Below, in pieces: positions 22,500 to 31,481 of a stretch of DNA of 37,094 bases (its first letter is position 1; every line of letters starts with the position of its first letter). This DNA is from Planctomycetota bacterium (GTDB taxonomy: Bacteria; Planctomycetota; Phycisphaerae; Phycisphaerales; Phycisphaeraceae): the NCBI GenBank assembly GCA_024279865.1, contig JAJRRC010000092.1, positions 1-37,094 of the forward strand, in the 5' to 3' direction. The translations under genes and the position numbers were made by a program. The notes below the pieces were generated by a model. That model ran no database searches. It saw nothing but the letters and a program-made list of their open reading frames with translations, and had not been told where the DNA came from.

Positions 22500-24326
22500 G
22501 TGCCTCATACGCCACCCCTTTCTTCATCCACTGCTTGTACATCTGCAAGCAAAATCCCATGGCGGATTTTGCTTGCAGATGATGATGCATCCACACGAGT
22601 GGCGATGGAGTATGTGCTACTGCACTTGGGCTATGACGTAACCTTGGTGGCCAATGGACGTGAATGTCTTTCTACCCTGACGGACCAAGTCTACGACCTG
22701 GTGATACTGGATATACACATGCCTGTACTGGATGGCATTACCACATTGGCAGCTCTGAAGCGTAATCCCACGACTACTGAAATACCTGTTATTTTGATGA
22801 CCCAAGAGGCCACCAGCGAAAAAATTGCTCAATGCCGTTCCTTGGGAGCAGCGAGCTTTATTACCAAAGGCGACCTGCAACTAGAGGAACTGACCAACAC
22901 GCTTGCCCATGCGATCAATGACCTTCGTCATCCAAAAACAAGCCTTCAGAATGCAGAAGCCCAATCCAAAACTCCCGATGAGCTATCCGTTAATCAGCAA
23001 ACTGACTCTTGGGCCCAGATCGTTCAATCGATTCCCCATTTCACCGCAGAGCAAACACGCCAAGCCGTTGAAACCACCACCATCGGCTTAATTTTCTCAC
23101 GCTTCAAAAAAGACATTTCCCGCCTCAAGCCCAATCAAGTAATCGAATGCGCCAAGTTTCTTGAGATGGAGCCTGCGGCCTTATACCGTGTTCTGACGGC
23201 TGCCAATCGACAAGCCCAAGCGGCACGCAGTCGTCCCGGCGGACTCGAAGCAGCAGCGAATCTTCCGGGTAGCGATGTTTTGGCTGCCATTGATTTATTG
23301 GGCATGGATCAAGTTCGCCAGATTGTCGAACAAATTCCTCAGCCAGATGAAGATTCACCCATGAGGCCTTGGATCTTGCGATGGTGGTATCACGCTATCA
23401 CCGTTTCAAACATTGCCGACACTTTGGCGGTCGCGTTTAATGTCAAGCCCCCTCTCGCGAGGACTGCGGGCATGCTTTGTGGCATCGGTCGCTTGGGGTT
23501 GCTTAATAGCGAGCTGGGACAGACCACGACACAGATTTATGATGCTGTTAGAAATCTCATTTTGCCGACAAGCCATTGTGAACAAATGATGTTGGGCGTC
23601 GATCATATGCAGCTTGGTGTCGAATTTTGCAACCACCACCATTTACCAGATATTTTGGCAATGAGTTGTCTGGGCCAAGAGGTGAACGATCTTTTGCGTA
23701 GCCGGATGTCGCCACCCAATGCAGCCTTGAGTGCCTTACTCAGCACGTCCGTCACGCTGGCCAATTCGGCCGGCTTTGGCGCTTTGCCCGGCAGTGAGCT
23801 TCAACCGTTCCCGAAAAAATCAGACCAAATTACGTCCACCGCCCATATCGCGATTGAAAAGGCTCTGGAAAAAACCAAAACCACCGCCCAATGGTGGCTC
23901 GGGCGTTCTGCTCCACAACACCAGCACCATCTCAAAGTAGACATCACCGGCATTTCCATCTTGATGTTGACCAATGATATTGGCCCGTGGAATCCGTACA
24001 AAAAAACCTTGACCCGTGCAGGGGCTCATGTGGTAGCCTACCCCAATCTGACACTGGCCAAAGACCATCTTTTAAAATCCGACCTCGTGCTGCTCGATCA
24101 AACCAGCCACCATCTGCATCAGCAGATCGAAACGGTTCGCCAAGCAGCGGATCATTTTTCGGCCTTGCCTGTTTTGCTTTTGGCCATGTGTTCAGATGAT
24201 CCGCACCACCTCATTGATGAAGCACAATTGCCTGTGCATGTCTATGCCACGCCCATTCGCGTGCATTCCTTATTACAAGCGATCCGTCGCCTGACCACTA
24301 CCAAACCTGAAAGGAATGACCAATGA
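22500..24326 (+). CDS. Receiver-HDOD-pseudoreceiver fusion protein
   Basis: This 608-residue protein has three parts. The N-terminal receiver (about 20-145) is intact, with LLADDDAS, the phospho-acceptor in LVILDIHMPVLDG, Thr in ILMTQEA and Lys in FITKGD. The middle (about 170-440) is HDOD-like, with the HD position replaced (AGMLCGIGRLGLL). The C-terminal segment (about 480-600) resembles a receiver fold that keeps an Asp (LVLLDQTS) but lacks the acidic pair and the Lys (YATPIRV instead of a KP), so it is probably a pseudoreceiver. The GTG start is supported by CAGGAG 6 nt upstream (22488-22493). The stop overlaps the next ATG (ATGA). Its likely job is to convert receiver phosphorylation into an HDOD-mediated output. 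Confidence 0.9.
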   Translation: MPHTPPLSSSTACTSASKIPWRILLADDDASTRVAMEYVLLHLGYDVTLVANGRECLSTLTDQVYDLVILDIHMPVLDGITTLAALKRNPTTTEIPVILMTQEATSEKIAQCRSLGAASFITKGDLQLEELTNTLAHAINDLRHPKTSLQNAEAQSKTPDELSVNQQTDSWAQIVQSIPHFTAEQTRQAVETTTIGLIFSRFKKDISRLKPNQVIECAKFLEMEPAALYRVLTAANRQAQAARSRPGGLEAAANLPGSDVLAAIDLLGMDQVRQIVEQIPQPDEDSPMRPWILRWWYHAITVSNIADTLAVAFNVKPPLARTAGMLCGIGRLGLLNSELGQTTTQIYDAVRNLILPTSHCEQMMLGVDHMQLGVEFCNHHHLPDILAMSCLGQEVNDLLRSRMSPPNAALSALLSTSVTLANSAGFGALPGSELQPFPKKSDQITSTAHIAIEKALEKTKTTAQWWLGRSAPQHQHHLKVDITGISILMLTNDIGPWNPYKKTLTRAGAHVVAYPNLTLAKDHLLKSDLVLLDQTSHHLHQQIETVRQAADHFSALPVLLLAMCSDDPHHLIDEAQLPVHVYATPIRVHSLLQAIRRLTTTKPERNDQ

Positions 24327-25117
24327 GCGGCCTTTCACTAGCCCCCCACCCCACTACCCCTCAAAGCCCATCGCTGGATAATCAATCTGCCGACCAATGG
24401 GAACAACATGCTCAATTGGCCTTTCTTTTTGCACGCCATGCACGCCATGACCTAGCGAATATCCACTGCGCCCTTGGCATGCTGGAAATGGTTGAGCAAA
24501 TCCAAGCAGAAAACCCAGAGCAAGAGTTACCTGAAGAATTACAGCCCCATAAAGTTCGCGAAAAATCGCGTCTGGACATCAAGCGAATCATCAGCATTTC
24601 CAATGATCTGATTATGCTCAGCCAAGCCTCCTCCACCGCGGCCTATCGCCCAGCTCATACAGCCAATTTATCTGACCTGATCGTCCAATACATTGCCGAC
24701 CGAATGGGTTCAGAAAATGCTCCACCAAACAAACTTCTAGAAACAACCGCTCAACTCGATGTCCTTACGCTCGGTGATATGCTTGGCCCTGCCCTTAGCA
24801 CCTTTTATTGCCAGTGGACCCCGTGGCTACATTCGCATGAAAATGCCGCCAATGCGACGGCAGATCTAAACGATGGCCAAATTTATCTCACCATCCCAGC
24901 AGACGACACTGAACTTATTTCACATTGGGGGCTGCACCTCAATCAAACAGATCATTGTCCGATCACACAAATCCTCAGTGAAAACCTCACCGCCAGCACG
25001 GCTGAACTGGCGTTGTGGTTGGCCAGACATATCATTCTCATTCATGGCGGCAATGTGACGGTCCAATCAGAATCCTCAACGCCACAAATACAAATTACGT
25101 TGCCCCATGCCCAATAA
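24323..25117 (+). CDS. Histidine-kinase-like phosphotransfer protein lacking a recognisable ATP site
   Basis: The 264-residue product has a dimerisation/phosphoacceptor-like helix pair (about 28-110) with RHDLANIHCALGMLEM, where His42 matches the H-[DE]-L-x-N form of an H-box. The C-terminal domain keeps the last part of an HATPase fold (LWLARHIILIHGGNVTVQSES, then a final strand). However, no N-box asparagines and no DxGxG or GxG motifs are seen. By analogy with Spo0B and ChpT it may be a dimeric phosphotransferase rather than a kinase (inference). It starts inside the stop of the receiver-HDOD gene (ATGA, 24323-24326), so the two are probably made in step. There is no signal peptide or membrane segment. 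Confidence 0.78.
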   Translation: MSGLSLAPHPTTPQSPSLDNQSADQWEQHAQLAFLFARHARHDLANIHCALGMLEMVEQIQAENPEQELPEELQPHKVREKSRLDIKRIISISNDLIMLSQASSTAAYRPAHTANLSDLIVQYIADRMGSENAPPNKLLETTAQLDVLTLGDMLGPALSTFYCQWTPWLHSHENAANATADLNDGQIYLTIPADDTELISHWGLHLNQTDHCPITQILSENLTASTAELALWLARHIILIHGGNVTVQSESSTPQIQITLPHAQ

Positions 25118-25190
25118 GTTTTTCCCAGCCAATTTGTCGCCACACAAAAATCGTCCGCACGCGCTGTGCAAGATTTTTGCACTATTTTCT

Positions 25191-25241
25191 GCAGCTCCTC
25201 GAACACGCACGCAGTATGCGTGTATGCGTACGGCTGCTTTT
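25191..25241 (+). terminator. Possible terminator of the rightward signalling operon
   Basis: ACACGCA (25203-25209) pairs with TGCGTGT (25217-25223), and GCAGC (25191-25195) with GCTGC (25233-25237), followed by TTTT. The nested stem is imperfect, so confidence is limited. The rest of 25118-25371 shows nothing clear. Confidence 0.35.
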
Positions 25242-25371
25242 CAAACACCCCACCTAATCAAAGGCGGCAAGAAATAATGCCAAAGGCTCGCGCGTTCTGC
25301 CTGGTGAATACAGCCCAATAACAAACGCCATTCTTCATTCAAAACGTTTTCACAACGCGACCTACAAAGAA

Positions 25372-26850
25372 CTATTTCAGCAGCCAAGCCAACGCGAACT
25401 CCCAAGACTCATCAAGCGAATCCTTGCGAGACACTTGCAATTCATAACGCCCCGCAGGCAAATGGCGAAGATACACATGTTCCACATTGTCATGTTCACT
25501 CATGGATTCAGCCACGACTTGGCCTTTCCAGTCATACAACACCAAATCAAAATCTGCGAGCCTCGGACGGTTGGACCATACGATTTTTCGTGTCAGGCGA
25601 TCTGAAAAACGACGGCCATCAATCCGACGATGCCACGTCAGCAAAAAAGAGACTTCACGCATGGGCTGATGAATCTCCAAATGCCAGGACTGTGGCTGGC
25701 GAACGGTTGCTTCACCAAAGAACCAACCCATTTTTTTCTGGATCACCGCACCCTCAGGCGAACCTGCCGCGAGCATGGCATAACTTCGATCCACGTTCAC
25801 CACACCTGCGCCCAAATGAGAATCCAACGGATGACCCGGAGAAGCCTTCCATGTGGCGGGCTTGGTCGCACCGCCGAGCAGGACTGCTTTAATCACCTCC
25901 GCACGCGAAGCGTTGGGTATCGGGGTCGGTAGAGAATCCGTGGAAGAAATGGGGGGGAAACCCGGGGGGAAACCGGGGGGGGAACCGGGGGAAAGCTTCC
26001 GGGGGCTGGGATTGCTTTGAGTCTGAACGTCAGATAATGCGAATTCTAAAAGTCTTGCAACCGCAGCAGAAACCACAGGCACTGCAAAACTGGTCAATCC
26101 ACCGGGCGCGACCAAATCGGGCTTACATCGGTTGGCTTCTTCGACGGAGGTCTCTCCGCCGCTGGATCGTCCATCTGCTCGCCCCACGGCAATGAGGTTG
26201 TACCCACTGGCTAAAATGGAAGGGATTGATTTGTCCGGTCCATTGTCCACGCCCACCACTGGAATCACATCATAAATATCCGCCAAATAATCCAGCCGTC
26301 GTAAAATCTTGACTGCCAGGGGTCGTTGATCGTAAGCAATCCAACTGCAATTAATCACACGGCTACCATCAAACAAAGGCGGGCGATTGGTCCGGACACG
26401 CAATCCGCCATCGGTCATCCAATGGCGACTGTCGTAGCATTGAACTTGCGTGATGCCGGGCGCTAAACCGCGTGAGCCGTAGATGACTTTGGCGGTTGCA
26501 TGGGCGTGGCCTGACACTTTGTGGTCCCCGCCACTACGCGGGGAGAAATGAACACCTTTGAATCGTTCTTGTTTGTGGTTTGGGAGATACCCACCATCGA
26601 CTTCGCCCTCCACGTGGGCCACCATGATACCTCGGCCGGTGGGTGTTTTGTTCACGCCCAAACGCTGGGTCAGGGATTCGATCCCTATCCTTTGGCCAAG
26701 TGAGGGGGGCTTTGGCTCAGACTTGGAAGGCAAAGCCTCAGCCATTGCAATCGCAGTTAGTCCCATGACCACCCCACAAATCGAGAGAGAAGCCGTTATA
26801 CGCATTGCGTATTTTTGTTGCGTGTTGAGAGTTTTATTAAGTTTTGTCAA
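25372..26850 (-). CDS. Secreted subtilisin-like (S8 family) protein with atypical catalytic Asp motif
   Basis: A long N-terminal signal sequence (hydrophobic core about residues 19-37, ending AMAEA) precedes a subtilase-like domain. The usual VAVIDTG strand reads GIMVAHVEGEVDGG, so the catalytic Asp position appears to be Glu81, or shifts to Asp85. The His region is SGHAHATAKVIYG, the oxyanion region VVGVDNGPDKS, and the Ser region APGGLTSFAVPVVSAAVARLL. A Pro/Gly loop (about 288-304) comes from a DNA minisatellite. The C-terminal domain (about 385-490) is beta-rich and resembles a pre-peptidase/P-type domain. TTG 26848-26850 is the best start, with GGAG 7 nt upstream; the ATG 15 codons later lacks one. 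It may be an active protease or a degenerate one. Confidence 0.82.
   Translation of the reverse strand: MTKLNKTLNTQQKYAMRITASLSICGVVMGLTAIAMAEALPSKSEPKPPSLGQRIGIESLTQRLGVNKTPTGRGIMVAHVEGEVDGGYLPNHKQERFKGVHFSPRSGGDHKVSGHAHATAKVIYGSRGLAPGITQVQCYDSRHWMTDGGLRVRTNRPPLFDGSRVINCSWIAYDQRPLAVKILRRLDYLADIYDVIPVVGVDNGPDKSIPSILASGYNLIAVGRADGRSSGGETSVEEANRCKPDLVAPGGLTSFAVPVVSAAVARLLEFALSDVQTQSNPSPRKLSPGSPPGFPPGFPPISSTDSLPTPIPNASRAEVIKAVLLGGATKPATWKASPGHPLDSHLGAGVVNVDRSYAMLAAGSPEGAVIQKKMGWFFGEATVRQPQSWHLEIHQPMREVSFLLTWHRRIDGRRFSDRLTRKIVWSNRPRLADFDLVLYDWKGQVVAESMSEHDNVEHVYLRHLPAGRYELQVSRKDSLDESWEFALAWLLK
25951..26005. repeat. Coding minisatellite in the subtilase gene (12-nt units, CCCCCGG core)
   Basis: Three consecutive 12-nt units can be read: gggggggaaacc, cggggggaaacc and ggggggggaacc, followed by a partial gggggaaagcttcc ggggg. 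On the coding strand this gives SPGSPPGFPPGFPP. The unit length is a multiple of three, so copy changes would keep the frame. Confidence 0.8.
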
Positions 26851-27008
26851 TTCAGTCTCCGCGAATCATAAAACGCACCAGTTTTAAACACAATTGGCAT
26901 ACCCATCGGGTATGAGAATGCCCGCGATGAAAACGATTTGAACGCTTAAAACAAGGTGCCACGTCCAAAGGAAAACAGGAAAACTCAACTGCGATTGGTG
27001 TATTGTGT

Positions 27009-28130
27009 TCAAGAGGTCATCCGTTGATAAAGGTGAAGTGTTTGAGCCACTTGCTGTTCAAACACCAAATGCGTTCGGACATGGGTGGCGGCCGCTTGTC
27101 CCATCGGCGCAAGCTGCGAAGGGTCTTTGAGTAAGGAGATTGCTTTTTGAATAAAGGCCTCGTGATCCACCTCCGTAGAACAGCCGGTAACGTCTTCAAT
27201 AATCTGTTCATGCCAGCCTGCTGTGCGTGTCCGCAAAACCGGGATGCCGCAACACATGGCCTCGGCACACACGTAGGAGAACCCCTCTGCTGCCGACGGC
27301 AACAACATCAGATCCGCTGCATGATAAACCTGAACGGGATCTTGATAAGGCAACAAAGTCACCCGATCCGCCATCCCCCTCCGATCAATCTGTTCCTCAA
27401 GTAATTTCCGATGAGGCCCTTCTCCCACAAGTAAAATACGCAACGCCGGTTGCCACTGATGGGCCTGGGAAACTAGGTTCACCAACCAATGTACATTTTT
27501 AGGCACGTCAAATCGGCCCACATACACACCCACCACCGCGTCATGAGGCAAGTTCAAAGATTGACGTGCCAAGGCCCGACGATCCGCATTGACTTGCTCA
27601 AACTGAGTCACCTCAATGCCATGAGGAATTTTTGTGATTTTGGATGAGCATACCTCTGCCTCAGCCATGAGCCATTGGCGTGCCTGCTCCGACGGCACAT
27701 GGGTTCGATCCCCCCAATCACTGAGCTGGCGCCAAGGCCAGTGCATGGGAATACCCGTCAGGTGAAGGGTAAACAGCATCGGCACATTCAGTCTCTGGGC
27801 GAGTTGGCGACCGACCCAGGCGGCCTTGCGATAGTGCGTATGAATGAGGTCAACGCGTTGGCCAGCCAATTTTTCGTATAGTGTTTGTTGCGATCCAAGC
27901 AACGCTGGCAAATGACCATTCAAAGGCACATCCAACCACTGCAGGCCTGCCTGTTCAAACGCATGATGCAGTTCACCACGTGCGCCTCCGAGGACCGCTT
28001 CGTGGCCGTGCTCGGCGAGCCCTGCACAGAGCTGTAACAAGTAACGGCTCACACCACCGAGGTCCGAAGCTCCCGTTAAATGCAAAATACGCAAGGGTGT
28101 CTGAGGGTTACAAGCCAAATAATATACCAA
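27009..28130 (-). CDS. Glycosyltransferase family 4 protein
   Basis: This is a GT-B fold, retaining glycosyltransferase likely to build surface polysaccharide in the cytoplasm. The N-terminal acceptor domain starts RILHLTGASDLGGVSRYLLQL, and DLIHTHYRKAAWVG is the typical mid-domain segment. The C-terminal donor domain begins near GVYVGRFDVPKN and carries the E-x7-E motif EGFSYVCAE with AMCCGIPVL. At 373 residues it is complete. The start is uncertain: the frame opens with TTG at 28128-28130 without a visible ribosome site, and the true start may be a few codons further in. It lies between the subtilase gene and the large secreted protein gene, all leftward. Confidence 0.9.
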   Translation of the reverse strand: MVYYLACNPQTPLRILHLTGASDLGGVSRYLLQLCAGLAEHGHEAVLGGARGELHHAFEQAGLQWLDVPLNGHLPALLGSQQTLYEKLAGQRVDLIHTHYRKAAWVGRQLAQRLNVPMLFTLHLTGIPMHWPWRQLSDWGDRTHVPSEQARQWLMAEAEVCSSKITKIPHGIEVTQFEQVNADRRALARQSLNLPHDAVVGVYVGRFDVPKNVHWLVNLVSQAHQWQPALRILLVGEGPHRKLLEEQIDRRGMADRVTLLPYQDPVQVYHAADLMLLPSAAEGFSYVCAEAMCCGIPVLRTRTAGWHEQIIEDVTGCSTEVDHEAFIQKAISLLKDPSQLAPMGQAAATHVRTHLVFEQQVAQTLHLYQRMTS

Positions 28131-28259
28131 TCACGATTGTGTTTTAGCGATCAACGGTCCATTCAAAAAAACTCTAAAGTGGGTTGTCAGCCTTGTGTGG
28201 ACCTCTACGTCTTTCTGTTTTTTTTAACGGACAACCAAATGCTCAAGACAGATCGCTTC

Positions 28260-31229
28260 TTACCCGCTCTCATCTGATCGTGTTGCTTTTTTGTCCGCAG
28301 AGATCATTTGAAGCTGGGCTTTGAGGCCACCCTCTAGAAAGAAGTCCCCTTTCCAGAGGCCATCGGATTGGCGGATGAGCAGGATGGGTTCGGTGACTTG
28401 ATCGAGTCCAAGTTCAGCCAATTCTTCATTGGGAAAGCTTTTGAGTTCGCTGGGGTTTTTGAGAGCAATCGCATGCCGTCGATCACCAATGACCACGTCC
28501 AGTGCATCGTGGCCAAGACTGGCGGTCTTGGCGGTTAGGTCGATACGGAACTGAACGACGCCCACCGGGATTTCACGCATGGCAAAGTCTTCTGTCTCGC
28601 CCGTGTCATCTGCATCAGCGATCATCAGTGACAAACGATAATGTCCTTCAAATCGCTTGAGACCTGCAGCAAACAGTGTTTGTTTCTGATCTTCCCAAGC
28701 TGCGGTCACAGATTCCATGGTCTGATCGCCCAGAGCAGCCACTTGTTGCAGGAACTTCAAGGCCACCCGATCCGACCCGCCGACCGATGAAACCAACACG
28801 GCAGAAGCGCCCTTGGCGAGTTCCACATCGTTAGAAGCAACCAGTTCCAATAGAGGGCCTTCACCTTCGAACTGGGAACCCCAGGCAGAGGTTGAAGGGA
28901 TGATTCCTTTGGCAACTTCGTCGCCGAACCATTTGGCGATGGGGCTGTTGCTTTCACGACGACGCAGCACATTCACAACCAACGGCGGCGGAACACGCTT
29001 GGCGCCAATTTCATAGACCAACATGGCAAAGCCCTGACGTTCGCCGGACTGTAGTTCGAGCATCACGTCACCCAATGGACCGCCCCCACCGACCAAGGAT
29101 CGCACTGCGGCGGTGGCCACAGGAGGTGAGCCACGCAAGACCACTTGAATGAGCGTTTGAGCCGTCCGAAGTTTGTTCGGCTGACGTTCTAAAAACGCCA
29201 CCACCGAAGGTGGCGTGGGAAGCTGGTCCAAGGCCGCTTCGAGCAACACCTGATAACGATCCATCCCTGAAGAGGAGACCGCAGCAGGAGCAACCTCAGC
29301 CCCATCGGTATCCTTCGCGACCTTCAGCAACGGCATGGTAAAGCGAGACAAACAACTCCACGCCAATGTACGGATTTTGCGATCACCATGCTGCAACGCC
29401 CGGTAAAGACTGTCATGCACCGACTCAATGGCAATCGGCTCACGCATGCGAGCTTTGCGGACCACCGACTTGTTCGCAGATTGAGCATGCGTCCCAAACA
29501 ACTTGTCCACAGCCCAGCTAAAAATCGGCCCCAAATCGCGAGCACCCGTATCAGCCTGAGCAATCACCGTTAAGGTTTTATGCAACGTCGCCCGATTGGC
29601 AGAACCTAAGAAATGTTCATTGAGCCAAGCAGCCGCCAAAGGTTCAACCCCTGCATTTTCCACAATAAAAACCAACGCATCATTCAAACGATTTTCAGGC
29701 ATCGCCCCAAACCGAATCGACTGCATCAACACACGACGCACTTCTTCATTTTCACGCCCCACTTCCAACAACGGCCGCAACAAATCCTCAGGCGGTGGAC
29801 CGTCTTCATTCTGTAGCATCGTATTAATGGTCTGGGCTGTCTGACTGGCCTGTTGCGGGTCATTGCCCACGGCTTTGACCATCTCAGTGATGGCGGCACT
29901 TTTTTCTCTGATATCCCCGACGTTCTGCACCACCACGAGCTTGGCCAATTCAATCGTCGCACGCGTCGGAGGCAAGGTTTGTCTTAATTCTGATAAGACA
30001 AATCGCCTGGCATTGCTATCGGTTCCCAAGAGCAAGGCTTTGAGTAGAAAAAATTGAGCATCACCCAGTTGAGCGTATGGCACAAGGTTGGTCAGACTCA
30101 AGGTTATGGCCGCGACTTGCATGTTGTAAGGATGTGGCTCAGCAGCGAGTTCGGACAATTGAAAAATGACATCTTCATACTGATCGGTCAATCGCATCAC
30201 GCCATCAAAATCTTCTTCTGCTGGCTGAGGATCTTTGACCGTCAAAACCTGACGCAGATTCAACAACATTTCCGTGTCGATCTTCCAAGGCAAAGGCTTC
30301 TCGCCTGAAAAAAGTAATTCATCTAGGTCGCCATCAAATTCATAAATAATCCAAATGCGGGTGGGCGCTTCGAGTTCGATTTCTTTGGGCAACTTACGAA
30401 AAGCTTTACCCAACGCAAGGTATTCCTTGAGTTCTTTGCGATACAGACGGCTCGCAGCCTGTGCCTCTCGCTGAGAAGAGGGGTCACGCCGAGTCGGCGT
30501 GGCTCGACGACGTGGCGCGCCACCACCAAGATCAGCGCCACCGATATCTCCACCCATAACACGAGTGGGTCGAGTGGGCCGAGCGGGCCGAGCGGCTCCA
30601 CCGCGTCCGGGGGCTTCTGGGCGTAATTCCTGATAGAGCTTGATATCATTTTTATAACGATAGAGGCTGTCGCCTTCTGCAAGGATGGTCGCGTGCCGTT
30701 TGCTAAGACGACCGACCTTGAACCAGATTTTCCCATCGGGCATGAGAATAAATTTTTTGGTCACGGTAGGCGGCGAGGCCAGCGGATCGGTTTTGCGCTT
30801 CATGAGGCGTTTAGAGCCCACGGATGCTTCACGAAAATCTTCTTTGGCCTGCGAGAACAGATCGTTGCTTTCGCCGAAATCATTGAGGCGAAAGCCGATG
30901 AAGGTTCCTTTGGTTAATTTCAAAATGGTATTGGACAGTTCAACGGGTTTTGTCCCGGGCGTGATGAGAAGGGGAACTTGGATCAGGATTTTGCCTGACC
31001 CTTCTTGTGGATGAACGACCCAGACGGGGCCGACGATTTCTTGGGGGAACAGCTCTTCAGACGTGAGAAGCTGCATGATGTCGATTTTGAATGAAAGGCC
31101 TGCTTCAGCAGGGCTGGTGGCTAATTTGATATTGGCCATCCCTTGTGCTTGAACCCCACTGGCCCAGCACAAACACAAAACGCCCATCAAGATCCATCGA
31201 CAACGTCCGAGCAACTTGGCTTGTAGCAT
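28260..31229 (-). CDS. Large secreted protein of unknown function (989 residues)
   Basis: I do not recognise a family. The product begins with a clear signal peptide (basic start, hydrophobic core about 12-26, likely cleavage after VQAQ), so it is exported. Residues about 30-200 are mixed strand. A low-complexity Arg/Pro/Gly/Ala linker spans about 203-252 and includes RPARPTRPTR from a 9-nt DNA repeat. From about 320 to 850 it is mostly alpha-helical with repeated short helices, reminiscent of HEAT/ARM-like solenoids, and it ends with a beta-rich domain (about 860-975). ATG 31227-31229 is preceded by GAGGATAAAG. Lone large exported proteins of this type are common in planctomycetes (general knowledge). 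It faces the polymerase gene across a 252-nt divergent gap. Confidence 0.8.
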   Translation of the reverse strand: MLQAKLLGRCRWILMGVLCLCWASGVQAQGMANIKLATSPAEAGLSFKIDIMQLLTSEELFPQEIVGPVWVVHPQEGSGKILIQVPLLITPGTKPVELSNTILKLTKGTFIGFRLNDFGESNDLFSQAKEDFREASVGSKRLMKRKTDPLASPPTVTKKFILMPDGKIWFKVGRLSKRHATILAEGDSLYRYKNDIKLYQELRPEAPGRGGAARPARPTRPTRVMGGDIGGADLGGGAPRRRATPTRRDPSSQREAQAASRLYRKELKEYLALGKAFRKLPKEIELEAPTRIWIIYEFDGDLDELLFSGEKPLPWKIDTEMLLNLRQVLTVKDPQPAEEDFDGVMRLTDQYEDVIFQLSELAAEPHPYNMQVAAITLSLTNLVPYAQLGDAQFFLLKALLLGTDSNARRFVLSELRQTLPPTRATIELAKLVVVQNVGDIREKSAAITEMVKAVGNDPQQASQTAQTINTMLQNEDGPPPEDLLRPLLEVGRENEEVRRVLMQSIRFGAMPENRLNDALVFIVENAGVEPLAAAWLNEHFLGSANRATLHKTLTVIAQADTGARDLGPIFSWAVDKLFGTHAQSANKSVVRKARMREPIAIESVHDSLYRALQHGDRKIRTLAWSCLSRFTMPLLKVAKDTDGAEVAPAAVSSSGMDRYQVLLEAALDQLPTPPSVVAFLERQPNKLRTAQTLIQVVLRGSPPVATAAVRSLVGGGGPLGDVMLELQSGERQGFAMLVYEIGAKRVPPPLVVNVLRRRESNSPIAKWFGDEVAKGIIPSTSAWGSQFEGEGPLLELVASNDVELAKGASAVLVSSVGGSDRVALKFLQQVAALGDQTMESVTAAWEDQKQTLFAAGLKRFEGHYRLSLMIADADDTGETEDFAMREIPVGVVQFRIDLTAKTASLGHDALDVVIGDRRHAIALKNPSELKSFPNEELAELGLDQVTEPILLIRQSDGLWKGDFFLEGGLKAQLQMISADKKATRSDESG
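30562..30597. repeat. Coding 9-nt tandem repeat in the large secreted protein gene
   Basis: Four adjacent 9-nt units (cgagtgggt, cgagtgggc, cgagcgggc, cgagcggct) encode the RPARPTRPTR part of the linker. The unit length preserves the frame. Confidence 0.75.
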
Positions 31230-31481
31230 TCTTTATCCTCTGCAATGGCGAGGCTGGCGAGTGTCAGCATTCGCATCAGGCCTCTTCTATGAATATATAG
31301 ATGGTAACCGCCGTGGACGTTGCATTCCACCACCCCAAATACTCTATTTACAAAGGAAACCGTGCAAACCCAGATAAAGCAAGCCCCAAAATCGGCCGAT
31401 GCTCAGTGAAGGACCGCCCTGCAATGGCTTCAAAAGCCTTGCTCAGTGGCGTAACGTCCTCTCAATAGGCCAAGGTGACCA

